Origin: Pectinatus cerevisiiphilus
Lineage (GTDB): Bacteria; Bacillota; Negativicutes; Selenomonadales; Selenomonadaceae
Assembly: GCF_004341685.1 (NCBI RefSeq)
Contig: NZ_SMAA01000002.1
Location: 1-64,000, forward strand
Length of the DNA: 64,000 nucleotides
Direction: 5' to 3'
Below, piece by piece: positions 53,710 to 60,345 of this stretch (positions are counted from its first letter, which is position 1; every line of letters begins with the position of its first letter). A program made the translations under genes and the position numbers. The notes below the pieces were generated by a model. The model made no database searches and was not told where the DNA came from. It worked only from the letters and a program-made list of their open reading frames with translations.

Positions 53710-54219
53710 ATGAAGAAAAAATATGAAGCTTTGGTTTTTGCCGGTATTTTATCGACGCAGATTTTGGCAGGTTGTGCCAGTGATCAGCAGGAAAGCAGCA
53801 GTAGTGATGGTACAGTAGCTGTACCTGTGAGCTCAGGCGGTGATGGCAAAGCACCGTGCTGTGATTTGTCAGATACCAAAGATGGTGAGTTCACGGCTGA
53901 AAGTAAATCGGATAATTTTATGGGACATGGGCGGATTGCTGTTACGATTAAAGACCATAAAATTGTTGGCGTCAACTTTGTCGGGATAGATCCTGATGGT
54001 AATATTAAGGGTGCTGATTATGGAAAAACTAACGGACAAGTGGAAAATCCTGGTTTTTATCAAAAGGCACAGAGGGCTGTCAAGGCTAATTCTCAGTATG
54101 CAGACCAGTTATTGCAGGTGCAGGAATTAGAAAAAGTTGACGTTATTTCAGGGGCTACCGTATCATATGACCAATTCGTTGAAGCGGCCAAAACTGCTAT
54201 AGAAAATGCTAAAAAATAG
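53710..54219 (+). CDS. FMN-binding-domain lipoprotein (flavinylation target)
   Basis: Exported lipoprotein of 169 residues, predicted to carry covalently linked FMN and shuttle electrons outside the cytoplasmic membrane. The signal peptide ends in the lipobox LAGC (Cys about 20), followed by a Ser-rich linker. The FMN-binding domain then runs through FTAESKSDNFMGHGRIAVTIKD to the C-terminal acceptor motif VDVISGATVSYDQF, matching DxxSGATxS/T with Ser as probable FMN attachment residue. A CC pair (APCCDLSD, about 48-52) lies before the domain. With the ApbE-like protein at the operon start, it suggests a flavin-based step in iron uptake, most simply ferric reduction. Confidence 0.87.
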   Translation: MKKKYEALVFAGILSTQILAGCASDQQESSSSDGTVAVPVSSGGDGKAPCCDLSDTKDGEFTAESKSDNFMGHGRIAVTIKDHKIVGVNFVGIDPDGNIKGADYGKTNGQVENPGFYQKAQRAVKANSQYADQLLQVQELEKVDVISGATVSYDQFVEAAKTAIENAKK

Positions 54220-54235
54220 ATATATCACACTGATA

Positions 54236-54264
54236 TTGACAGGGATAGCAGCGGTAGATATAAT
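54236..54264 (+). promoter_or_regulatory. Perfect-consensus sigma-A promoter upstream of the GlpP-like gene
   Basis: TTGACA (54236-54241), a 17-base spacer and TATAAT (54259-54264): an exact match to the consensus. Initiation near 54271 gives an RNA of about 85 bases up to the terminator at 54310-54356, or a full mRNA if the terminator is read through. Confidence 0.85.
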
Positions 54265-54275
54265 ATGTATTGCAT

Positions 54276-54317
54276 AACAAAATAATTTTTACTGAAAAGA
54301 AAGTATACTCGGTATTA
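54276..54317 (+). promoter_or_regulatory. Putative ribonucleic antiterminator box A
   Basis: This stretch shares ordered blocks AACAAAATA, TTTTTA, TGAA, GTAT and TCGGTATTA with 55113-55156, the leader of the aldolase operon. In both leaders the last block forms the ascending arm of the terminator stem, the arrangement expected of an RNA target for an antiterminator protein. Both surrounding regions are AT-rich, but the order and spacing (42 and 44 bases) argue against chance. Confidence 0.6.
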
Positions 54318-54356
54318 AAAAATGGGATTAAAACTATTTTTTAATACCGTTTTTAT
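54310..54356 (+). terminator. Leader terminator before the GlpP-like gene
   Basis: CGGTATTAAAAAAT (54310-54323) pairs perfectly with ATTTTTTAATACCG (54336-54349), followed by TTTTT. It lies between a perfect promoter and the antiterminator gene and would allow autoregulation. Confidence 0.9.
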
Positions 54357-54400
54357 ATATGTGAAAATATTTATGTATAGCAAGTGGAGGAACCTAATTG

Positions 54401-54961
54401 ATGATAAAAAAGATTTTTTCTATCATTCCATCAGTACGTGATATAAAGGCTTTGAAAAAGGCATTGACTATTCCGGGAGATACTATTCTTTTGAGCACCA
54501 TTACACATATTGGCAACCTGAAGGAACTTACCGCACTTTGCCATAGTGCAGGTAAAAAAGTGATCGTGAACCATGAATTGGTTGGTGGTTTGGGAAATGA
54601 TAATACAGCATTTACTATGCTGAAAAATATGTATAAAGTGGATGCAGTCATAGAAAGCAACCAAATTTATGCTGGGCGTGCAAAAGCAGCTGGAATAGAA
54701 GTGATTTTAAAAATCCCGCTTATAGATTCCTTGGCGATGGAATCGGCACTTAAATTAATAAAAAATGTCAACCCTGGAACGCTTGAAGTCAAACCGGCAA
54801 TATGCGCGCTTAATAATATTGGAAAAATAAAAAAGCAATATAGTGGAAAGATTTTTGCCAGTGGTTTTATAGATGATATAGAATTAGCTGATAAATTATA
54901 TGACGGTGGCTTAGACGGAATTATGACCAGCAGGCAGAGCTTATGGAGTAAATATTATTAG
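54401..54961 (+). CDS. GlpP-family glycerol-3-phosphate-responsive antiterminator homologue
   Basis: Predicted RNA-binding antiterminator of 186 residues. The GlpP family has a TIM-barrel-like fold related to glycerophosphodiester enzymes and, in Bacillus, binds glycerol 3-phosphate and then the glp leader RNA to block termination. Recognisable features are SVRDIKALKKALTIPGDTILLSTITHIGNL-like N-terminus, GKKVIVNHELVGGLGNDNTAFTML, VDAVIESNQ, IDSLAMESALKLIKNVNPGTLEVKPA and FASGFIDDIELADKLYDGGLDGIMTSRQSLW. AAGTGGAGG sits 10 bases before ATG 54401. No glp genes are nearby; instead an aldolase/dehydrogenase operon with its own leader terminator follows, so the ligand may be another phosphorylated polyol or sugar. 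Confidence 0.85.
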   Translation: MIKKIFSIIPSVRDIKALKKALTIPGDTILLSTITHIGNLKELTALCHSAGKKVIVNHELVGGLGNDNTAFTMLKNMYKVDAVIESNQIYAGRAKAAGIEVILKIPLIDSLAMESALKLIKNVNPGTLEVKPAICALNNIGKIKKQYSGKIFASGFIDDIELADKLYDGGLDGIMTSRQSLWSKYY

Positions 54962-55042
54962 TAGGTTGAGAGTAAAATGTAGTCAATTATGCTGATATAA
55001 ATTTTCCAATAATATATTTATTCAGTATTTTCATATTTTATA

Positions 55043-55071
55043 TTGACAATTTTAATAAAGAATTTTATACT
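55043..55071 (+). promoter_or_regulatory. Predicted promoter of the aldolase-dehydrogenase operon
   Basis: TTGACA (55043-55048), a 17-base spacer and TATACT (55066-55071). The leader is about 160 bases. It contains a short GTCACCC/GGGTGGC hairpin (55086-55099), the shared box at 55113-55156 and a terminator. Confidence 0.8.
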
Positions 55072-55112
55072 AGAAAAAGTAAAAGGTCACCCGGGTGGCT
55101 GATTGCGGTTAC

Positions 55113-55156
55113 AACAAAATATTTTTATATTGAACTGTGTATTGAATTCGGTATTA
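55113..55156 (+). promoter_or_regulatory. Putative ribonucleic antiterminator box B
   Basis: Copy of the block pattern described for 54276-54317 (AACAAAATA, TTTTTA, TGAA, GTAT, TCGGTATTA). It ends in the ascending arm of the aldolase leader terminator. I infer it to be a target of the neighbouring GlpP-like protein. Confidence 0.6.
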
Positions 55157-55196
55157 GAGTGCAGAAGTTATTTCTGTGCTTTGATACCGTTTTTTT
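55149..55196 (+). terminator. Leader terminator before the aldolase gene
   Basis: CGGTAT (55149-55154) pairs with ATACCG (55184-55189), and inside it AGTGCAGAA pairs with TTCTGTGCT through two G-U wobbles. Seven T residues follow. It lies 43 bases before the aldolase start codon. Confidence 0.85.
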
Positions 55197-55238
55197 GTTG
55201 TCAGGATATAATGGCAAAATTTTAGGGAGGTATGATTT

Positions 55239-56099
55239 ATGTTGATAAACATGCAAGAGATGTTGGTAAAAGCAAGAAAGGGGAAATATGCTGTAGCTGC
55301 ATTTGATTGTGTAGAAGATATTTTTGTCAGAACCATTTTGGATACGGCCGCGGATATGGATTCACCTGTAATATTGATGGCACTTGAATATGACCTCAAT
55401 GGTCGGGGAATGGATTATATAGCAGGACTTATAAAGGCTGTTGCCCCAGTGTACAATATCCCCATTGCATTACATCTGGATCATGCATCCAATTTTGCGA
55501 TAATTGAACGTGCGTTGAAAAACGGTTTTACTTCTGTCATGTATGACGGCTCAGCACTGCCTTTTGAAGAAAATATAGAAAATACCAGGCATGTGGTTCA
55601 GTTGGCGAAAGAATATAAAGCAACAGTAGAAGCTGAATTGGGACATGTTGCGGGGAAAGAATTGTCAGGCAGTGAGGATACCCATGAAATACAGTTGACC
55701 GAACCGAAAGAAGTAGAAACGTTTATTGCCAAAACAGGTGTAGATGCTCTAGCCGTTTCTATTGGTACGGCACATGGAATATATGTTTCAGAGCCAAAGC
55801 TCAATATTGAAAGATTGCAAGAAATAACCTCTGTAAGTAAAGTTCCTTTGGTTTTACATGGTGGGTCGGGAACACCAGAAAGAGAATTAAAAGCAGCCAT
55901 TGATAACGGAATAACTAAGATAAACGTCTATTCTGATTTGCGGATTGCCTTGGGCGCAGGAATAAAAGAGGCGGTTTCTGTAAATGAAAGGATAGACCCT
56001 CTGCCGGATAAACTCTTTTTGCCTGTTAAACAGTCTATCAGTAAAGTTGTTAAAGACAGAATAACCTTATTCGGCTCGGCGGGAAAAGCGGATATCTGA
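55239..56099 (+). CDS. Class II (zinc) ketose-bisphosphate aldolase
   Basis: Zinc-dependent aldolase of the fructose/tagatose-bisphosphate family, 286 residues, cleaving a ketose bisphosphate to dihydroxyacetone phosphate and an aldehyde phosphate. Zinc and substrate motifs are visible: ALHLDHASNF (His-Asp-His, about 80-86), VMYDGSALPFEEN, VEAELGHVAG (Glu), SIGTAHGIY (His), VLHGGSGTP (His, Gly loop) and KINVYSDLR (Asn/Asp). The substrate could be fructose-1,6-, tagatose-1,6-bisphosphate or a 1-phosphate; GatY/KbaY and IolJ are near relatives. AGGGAGG precedes the ATG. The dehydrogenase gene starts 48 bases after its stop. Confidence 0.9.
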   Translation: MLINMQEMLVKARKGKYAVAAFDCVEDIFVRTILDTAADMDSPVILMALEYDLNGRGMDYIAGLIKAVAPVYNIPIALHLDHASNFAIIERALKNGFTSVMYDGSALPFEENIENTRHVVQLAKEYKATVEAELGHVAGKELSGSEDTHEIQLTEPKEVETFIAKTGVDALAVSIGTAHGIYVSEPKLNIERLQEITSVSKVPLVLHGGSGTPERELKAAIDNGITKINVYSDLRIALGAGIKEAVSVNERIDPLPDKLFLPVKQSISKVVKDRITLFGSAGKADI

Positions 56100-56147
56100 T
56101 ACGAGTTGCAAATTGCAAATAAATTTTTATTTATGGAGAAGAAGAAA

Positions 56148-57419
56148 ATGATTACAAAAGCAGTAAGAATGTATGGGAAAAATGATTTAAGATTGGAAGA
56201 ATTTTCTTTACCGGAAATAAAAGATGATGAAATTCTTGTAAAAGTTATTTCTGATAGTATCTGTATGTCAACATATAAAGAGTCAAAGCAAGGTTCAGAC
56301 CATAAGCGTGTACCACAAGGAATAGATGTGCATCCCGTTATAGTCGGCCATGAAACTGCGGGAGATATAGTCAAGGTTGGCAGTAAATGGCAGCATAAAT
56401 ATCATGTAGGGGATAAATTTTCCTTACAACCGGCACTGACATATAAAGGAAAAAATTACACTGTAGGATATAGCTATGAAAAATGCGGCGGCGCTTGTAC
56501 CTATGCGATTGTTCCGGCTGAAGTTATGTATACGGATAGTCTGCTCCAATATAAAGGCAAGGCCTATTATGAAGCATCTTTGTCGGAACCAATGAGCTGT
56601 ATAATTGGTGCGTTCCATGCATCCTATCACAATACTCCAGGTAAATATGAACATGTAATGGGAATCAAAAAAGATGGTTGCATGGCTATCCTCGCAGGTG
56701 CTGGCCCAATGGGAATGGGCACTATCGATTATGCATTGCATGGAGATAGGTACCCGCATGTACTCGTTGTTACAGATATTGATGAAAACAGATTAAAGCG
56801 GGCGGCTGCGATTTTTTCCGCTAAAGAGGCTGCCATGAGAGGTATAAAGTTGTATTTTGTGAATACGGCTGATTATGATGATCCAGTAAAATTCTTGCGT
56901 TCTCTGACAGATGGAAATGGTTTTGATGATGTATTTGTGCTTGCACCAGTAAGCGGAGTAATTGAGCAGGCCGATAAAATTTTAAATTATGACGGCTGCA
57001 TTAACTTCTTTTCTGGACCAATTGATACAGGTTTAAGCGCAAAAGTAAATTTTTACGATATTCATTATAATAGTATCCATATGTTGGGAACATCCGGTGG
57101 TTATACGACTGATATGCTCGAATCCCTAAAATTGTCAGAAGAAAAACGAATTAATCCGGCCGTTATGATTACGCATATATGTGGCATAAACGGTATTATT
57201 GATACGACGTTAAATTTGCCCCATATACCAGGAGGCAAGAAATTAGCTTATCCGCAAATAGAAATGGAATTGACAGCGATTGATGATTTTGCTGAAAAAG
57301 GGAAAAATAATCCTTATTTTGCAAAACTTGCAGAAATTTGTAAGAAGAATAACAACCTTTGGTGCGCAGAAGCAGAAGAATATTTATTAAATAATTGGCC
57401 GGTAAAAACTGTAAAATAA
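56148..57419 (+). CDS. YggP/SorE-type zinc-binding dehydrogenase (L-sorbose-1-phosphate reductase family)
   Basis: Long medium-chain dehydrogenase, 423 residues, related to E. coli YggP and to L-sorbose-1-phosphate reductase, which interconverts ketose phosphates and hexitol phosphates. It has SICMSTYKE in place of the usual GxCGSD, GHETAGDIVKVG (zinc His-Glu), YSYEKCGGACTYAIV, LSEPMSCIIGAFHASYH, the nucleotide loop LAGAGPMGMGTIDYAL, and FFSGPIDTG. No structural zinc Cys4 loop is present, as expected for this branch. GGAGAAG before ATG 56148 sets the start. With the aldolase it outlines hexitol phosphate to ketose phosphate to cleavage, but no transporter or kinase is in the operon. Confidence 0.85.
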   Translation: MITKAVRMYGKNDLRLEEFSLPEIKDDEILVKVISDSICMSTYKESKQGSDHKRVPQGIDVHPVIVGHETAGDIVKVGSKWQHKYHVGDKFSLQPALTYKGKNYTVGYSYEKCGGACTYAIVPAEVMYTDSLLQYKGKAYYEASLSEPMSCIIGAFHASYHNTPGKYEHVMGIKKDGCMAILAGAGPMGMGTIDYALHGDRYPHVLVVTDIDENRLKRAAAIFSAKEAAMRGIKLYFVNTADYDDPVKFLRSLTDGNGFDDVFVLAPVSGVIEQADKILNYDGCINFFSGPIDTGLSAKVNFYDIHYNSIHMLGTSGGYTTDMLESLKLSEEKRINPAVMITHICGINGIIDTTLNLPHIPGGKKLAYPQIEMELTAIDDFAEKGKNNPYFAKLAEICKKNNNLWCAEAEEYLLNNWPVKTVK

Positions 57420-57527
57420 AAAAACTGTATTTCGATTGAGAGTTCTGCTCCGGCCATAGCAAATTATTTAGGTCGGGGCAATAACTGTTAATACGGCACA
57501 TATAAATAGCAGCCTAAAAAATTGCAT

Positions 57528-57559
57528 AAAAAAAGCTCTGGATGTTAAAACTCCAGAGC
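57528..57559 (-). terminator. Minus-strand intrinsic terminator
   Basis: GCTCTGGA (57535-57542) pairs with TCCAGAGC (57552-57559) around a 9-base loop. On the minus strand it is followed by seven T residues; on the plus strand by A residues. No minus-strand gene ends nearby. The remaining 57420-57860 interval is AT-rich and contains an 8-codon frame at 57796 behind a GGGAGAGG sequence, and a TATAAT at about 57820. Confidence 0.7.
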
Positions 57560-57860
57560 AAAAAATATGAAAAGAGTGTAATTATGATCACCGTTGCCAA
57601 CGGTTATATGCTTATTATAATAGTTTATAATAAGGATTGTGTGACAATAATGTGACATTCATCTGAATTTTAATAGAAATTTAGCTGAATGAGGAAATTG
57701 TAATATAAAAGTGTTTTATAGATAACAGCAATGGTTCTGTATATCATTTTACCGGATATCATAAAACGGGACTTTTTTGGGAGAGGTGTAGGAAAATGAG
57801 TGAAATTTTAATCTATTTATGATATAATTGAAAATAATTATATAAAAGTGGAGTTGTAAA

Positions 57861-58286
57861 ATGGGTTATGAAGTGAACGTAAAAAAAATTACTAGAAGTA
57901 AGAATTATCTTGTTTCTGGTTCCCGATGGTTGGGAAAGGACTATTGTTTTGACATCCCCGAAATAGGAAGCTACTGTCAGCTATCCCAAGGTGTTTTTGC
58001 AGGGAATGTAGCAGATATTATGGAAATCCGAGAAGAAGAACGTCAACCTTCATATAAGGGCGGAATTGCGTATTGTCTAGCTGTACGGCGGGGAGCAGTA
58101 TTCAGAAAATTCAATAATATGAAGGTACCGCTTTACGTGTTAGTGTGGTATATCTCTATGGTAGATATAGCAAATATCGTAAAAGGGCTAGACCCCAAAC
58201 GTATGCCAAATGATCTGGCAGCATTTGATGAAGTATATAATTCAACTGGTTTTTATTCTATGGAAACTGGCATCATTGGTATATAA
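57861..58286 (+). CDS. Unrecognised 141-residue protein
   Basis: I do not recognise a family. The frame is 141 codons, preceded by GTGGAG about 9 bases before the ATG and followed at once by a terminator, so it is probably a real gene. The protein is soluble-looking, with a basic N-terminus (GYEVNVKKITRSKNYLVSGSRW), four Cys residues that are not in paired CxxC motifs, an EIREEERQPSY stretch, and a hydrophobic segment VPLYVLVWYISMVDIANIV near residues 88-106. It lacks a signal peptide. Neighbours belong to unrelated units. It may be lineage-specific. Confidence 0.6.
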   Translation: MGYEVNVKKITRSKNYLVSGSRWLGKDYCFDIPEIGSYCQLSQGVFAGNVADIMEIREEERQPSYKGGIAYCLAVRRGAVFRKFNNMKVPLYVLVWYISMVDIANIVKGLDPKRMPNDLAAFDEVYNSTGFYSMETGIIGI

Positions 58287-58325
58287 AAATCCCCGAGACA
58301 ATAATATCTCAGGGATTTTTTTATT
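58287..58325. terminator. Terminator between the small gene and the iron-type dehydrogenase
   Basis: AAATCCCCGAGA (from 58287) pairs with TCTCAGGGATTT (to about 58318) with one mismatch, followed by a T tract. It serves convergent genes. Confidence 0.85.
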
Positions 58326-58341
58326 TTAACTTTACTTAAAA

Positions 58342-59523
58342 TTAAAAATCAACTTTGCTGCCATAATATATAGCTTTTAGTAATTTTGCCATTTGTTCTT
58401 TATCAATTTGGCGTGGATTGCTGAGCGTGCAAGCGTCTTTAACTGCTGTTGAGGCTACATAATCAAGTTTTTGGAGAAATTCTTCTTCATTGATACCAAA
58501 TTGTTTCAATGTATGTGGTATGTTTAGTTTTTCGTCATATTCAGCTAACTTGTCACAAAGGGCGGTGACACTGGCTTGTTCGGTGTTCTTGCCGATACCG
58601 AGCCGTTTGGCAATTTCAGCATACCGCACGAGGGCTTCTTTTTCTTTGGCATTATAGGCAATAACATAGGGCAGGTAGATCGCATTCGCGCAACCGTGCG
58701 GAATATGGCCAGTGCTGTAAGCTGGTCCTGTTTTATGTGCTAAGGAATGGGTGATGCCCAGCAGTGCATTACTAAAAGCCATGCCGGCCATACATTGGGC
58801 ATAATGTATCTGTTCACGTGCTTGGTGGTCTCCCTTATAGGAGGCTTCAAGATATTTGTCTATAGTAACGATAGCCTGCATAGCAAGCGGATCGGTGAAC
58901 GGCCCGTGCATTGATGATACATATGCTTCGATAGCATGGGTGAGCGCATCCATTCCCGTATAAGCAGTAAGCTTAGGCGGCATGGTTTGAGCTAGTGCTG
59001 GGTCGACAATGGCGATGTCAGGTGTGATATTGAAATCTGCCAACGGATATTTAATCCTTTTCTTATTATCGGTAATTACTGAAAACGCCGTAACCTCAGT
59101 AGCTGTTCCCGATGTAGAAGGAATGGCGAGAAATTTTGCTTTTTTGCGTAGTGTAGGAAAAGAGAAGGGTCGGATTATATCTTCAAATTTGACGTCGGGG
59201 TATTCATAAAATACCCACATCGCTTTAGCAGCATCAATCGGTGAACCGCCACCCATTGCGATAATCCAGTCTGGATTGAAACTGCGCATTTTTTGGGCAC
59301 CCTGCATGACAGTTTCGACAGAAGGATCTGGCTCTACTTTTTCGATGAGTGCTGTTTCTATATTTGCTTCTTTCAAATAAGCCAGCACTTTGTCCACGAA
59401 ACCGAAACGGCGCATTGAACCGCCGCCTAAAACTAGCATAGCTTTTTTCCCTTTGAGATTTTTTAATTCTGCTAGGGCATTTTCACCCCAGTAGATATCT
59501 CTAGGCAACGTAAATCTTTTCAT
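58342..59523 (-). CDS. Iron-containing (class III) alcohol dehydrogenase
   Basis: NAD(P)H-dependent alcohol dehydrogenase of 393 residues, probably reducing acetaldehyde, butyraldehyde or similar aldehydes during fermentation. The N-terminal nucleotide domain has MLVLGGGSMRRFG and WIIAMGGGSPIDAAKAMW with the GGGSxxD signature (about 90-97), and IPSTSGTATEVTAFSVIT. Iron ligands are in TGMDALTHAIEAYVS (Asp, His), NALLGITHSLAHKTG (His) and HIPHGCANA (His). AAGGAAGG fixes the ATG at 59523; the longer open frame adds 25 residues not found in the family. Substrate range is not predictable. Confidence 0.92.
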   Translation of the reverse strand: MKRFTLPRDIYWGENALAELKNLKGKKAMLVLGGGSMRRFGFVDKVLAYLKEANIETALIEKVEPDPSVETVMQGAQKMRSFNPDWIIAMGGGSPIDAAKAMWVFYEYPDVKFEDIIRPFSFPTLRKKAKFLAIPSTSGTATEVTAFSVITDNKKRIKYPLADFNITPDIAIVDPALAQTMPPKLTAYTGMDALTHAIEAYVSSMHGPFTDPLAMQAIVTIDKYLEASYKGDHQAREQIHYAQCMAGMAFSNALLGITHSLAHKTGPAYSTGHIPHGCANAIYLPYVIAYNAKEKEALVRYAEIAKRLGIGKNTEQASVTALCDKLAEYDEKLNIPHTLKQFGINEEEFLQKLDYVASTAVKDACTLSNPRQIDKEQMAKLLKAIYYGSKVDF

Positions 59524-59614
59524 AATCAACCTTCCTTTACGCAAAATGATTATATTGTGAAAAAATGCACATTTGCATTTACGAAAACTATTATACAATA
59601 TTTATAATTTATAA

Positions 59615-60244
59615 TCAAGAGGTTTCATCTTCCCGTTTTAATTGTCCCAAAGGTACTTGTTGCAAGGTTTGCCACATTAATTCAGCAAAGCTGTGTTCCG
59701 GTATGGGCTTCCATGCGGATTTCGTTGCTGTTTCTGCAAGTAGGCGGCCTTTATCTGTGTAAACGTCAGTTTTTAATTCACGGTACAGTTTACCATGCAT
59801 GTTAAATAATAATGTTTGTACACAGTAGGCTGTTTTTTCGCCTTTTTCCAGTTGGTCTGCGTATAGTGTCGTATTAAAATAGTCAAGAAGTTTTTCATTG
59901 ACAAAGAAAGTTTTTATATCTACCTGTAAAAAATTTTTATCTGTGTTACCGAAAGGATCTTTCGTCGCAAAGATTCTGTTTTTGTCAAAATAATAGATAC
60001 CAATAGAATTGTCCATGAGTTGTGTCCAGCGTAATGCTTCTTTTTCCGCAGCTGTTTCGGCAGGAGGAAGAACACTTATCTGCCAGTTCAGGGCATCATT
60101 TTGGGTGCCTTCTGCATAGATAGAACCGGGATATAATAAAAAAGTAGCAAATAATATTACGAGATATTTATGTAGATAATATTTTTGGGAAAAAGATGTA
60201 TTTTCGGTATTTTTTATAGGAGTTTTTTGCATGATGTTAGCCAT
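59615..60244 (-). CDS. Exported protein of unknown function
   Basis: Protein of 209 residues with a long, basic N-terminal region and a hydrophobic segment (YLVILFATFLLYPGSIYA, about 28-45) that reads as a signal peptide with cleavage near IYAEG. The mature part contains WQISVLPPAETAAEKEALRWTQLMDNSIGIYYFDKNRI, VDIKTFFVNEKLLDYF and VYTDKGRLLAETATKSAWKPIPEHSFAELMWQ. This pattern of a one-domain periplasmic protein resembles the surface-adhesin E-like/DUF families common in Negativicutes. AAAGGTAAA stands before the ATG. It lies downstream of the propeller-like gene, separated by a terminator. No function is assigned. Confidence 0.65.
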   Translation of the reverse strand: MANIMQKTPIKNTENTSFSQKYYLHKYLVILFATFLLYPGSIYAEGTQNDALNWQISVLPPAETAAEKEALRWTQLMDNSIGIYYFDKNRIFATKDPFGNTDKNFLQVDIKTFFVNEKLLDYFNTTLYADQLEKGEKTAYCVQTLLFNMHGKLYRELKTDVYTDKGRLLAETATKSAWKPIPEHSFAELMWQTLQQVPLGQLKREDETS

Positions 60245-60253
60245 TTTACCTTT

Positions 60254-60292
60254 ATTAAAATTACCGCACTAATATAATCCATAGTGCGGTAA
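60254..60292 (-). terminator. Terminator after the propeller-like gene (minus strand)
   Basis: ACCGCACT (60263-60270) pairs with AGTGCGGT (60283-60290). Read on the minus strand it is followed by AATTTTAAT. It separates 60346-61653 from the exported-protein gene. Confidence 0.65.
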
Positions 60293-60310
60293 AGGATGAT
60301 ATATAGTTAT

Positions 60311-60336
60311 TGGTTTGGAGTGGTTTGGAGTGGTTG
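60311..60336. repeat. Short tandem repeat, 10-base unit
   Basis: TGGTTTGGAG occurs at 60311-60320 and 60321-60330, followed by a partial third copy TGGTTG. It lies immediately beyond the stop codon of the propeller-like gene and may vary in copy number. Confidence 0.7.
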
Positions 60337-60345
60337 TAAATTTTA

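Noticed and set aside
55081-55110. Known metabolite riboswitch in the aldolase leader
   Set aside because: There is one small GC-rich hairpin but no aptamer core that I recognise; the shared box and terminator fit protein-mediated antitermination better.
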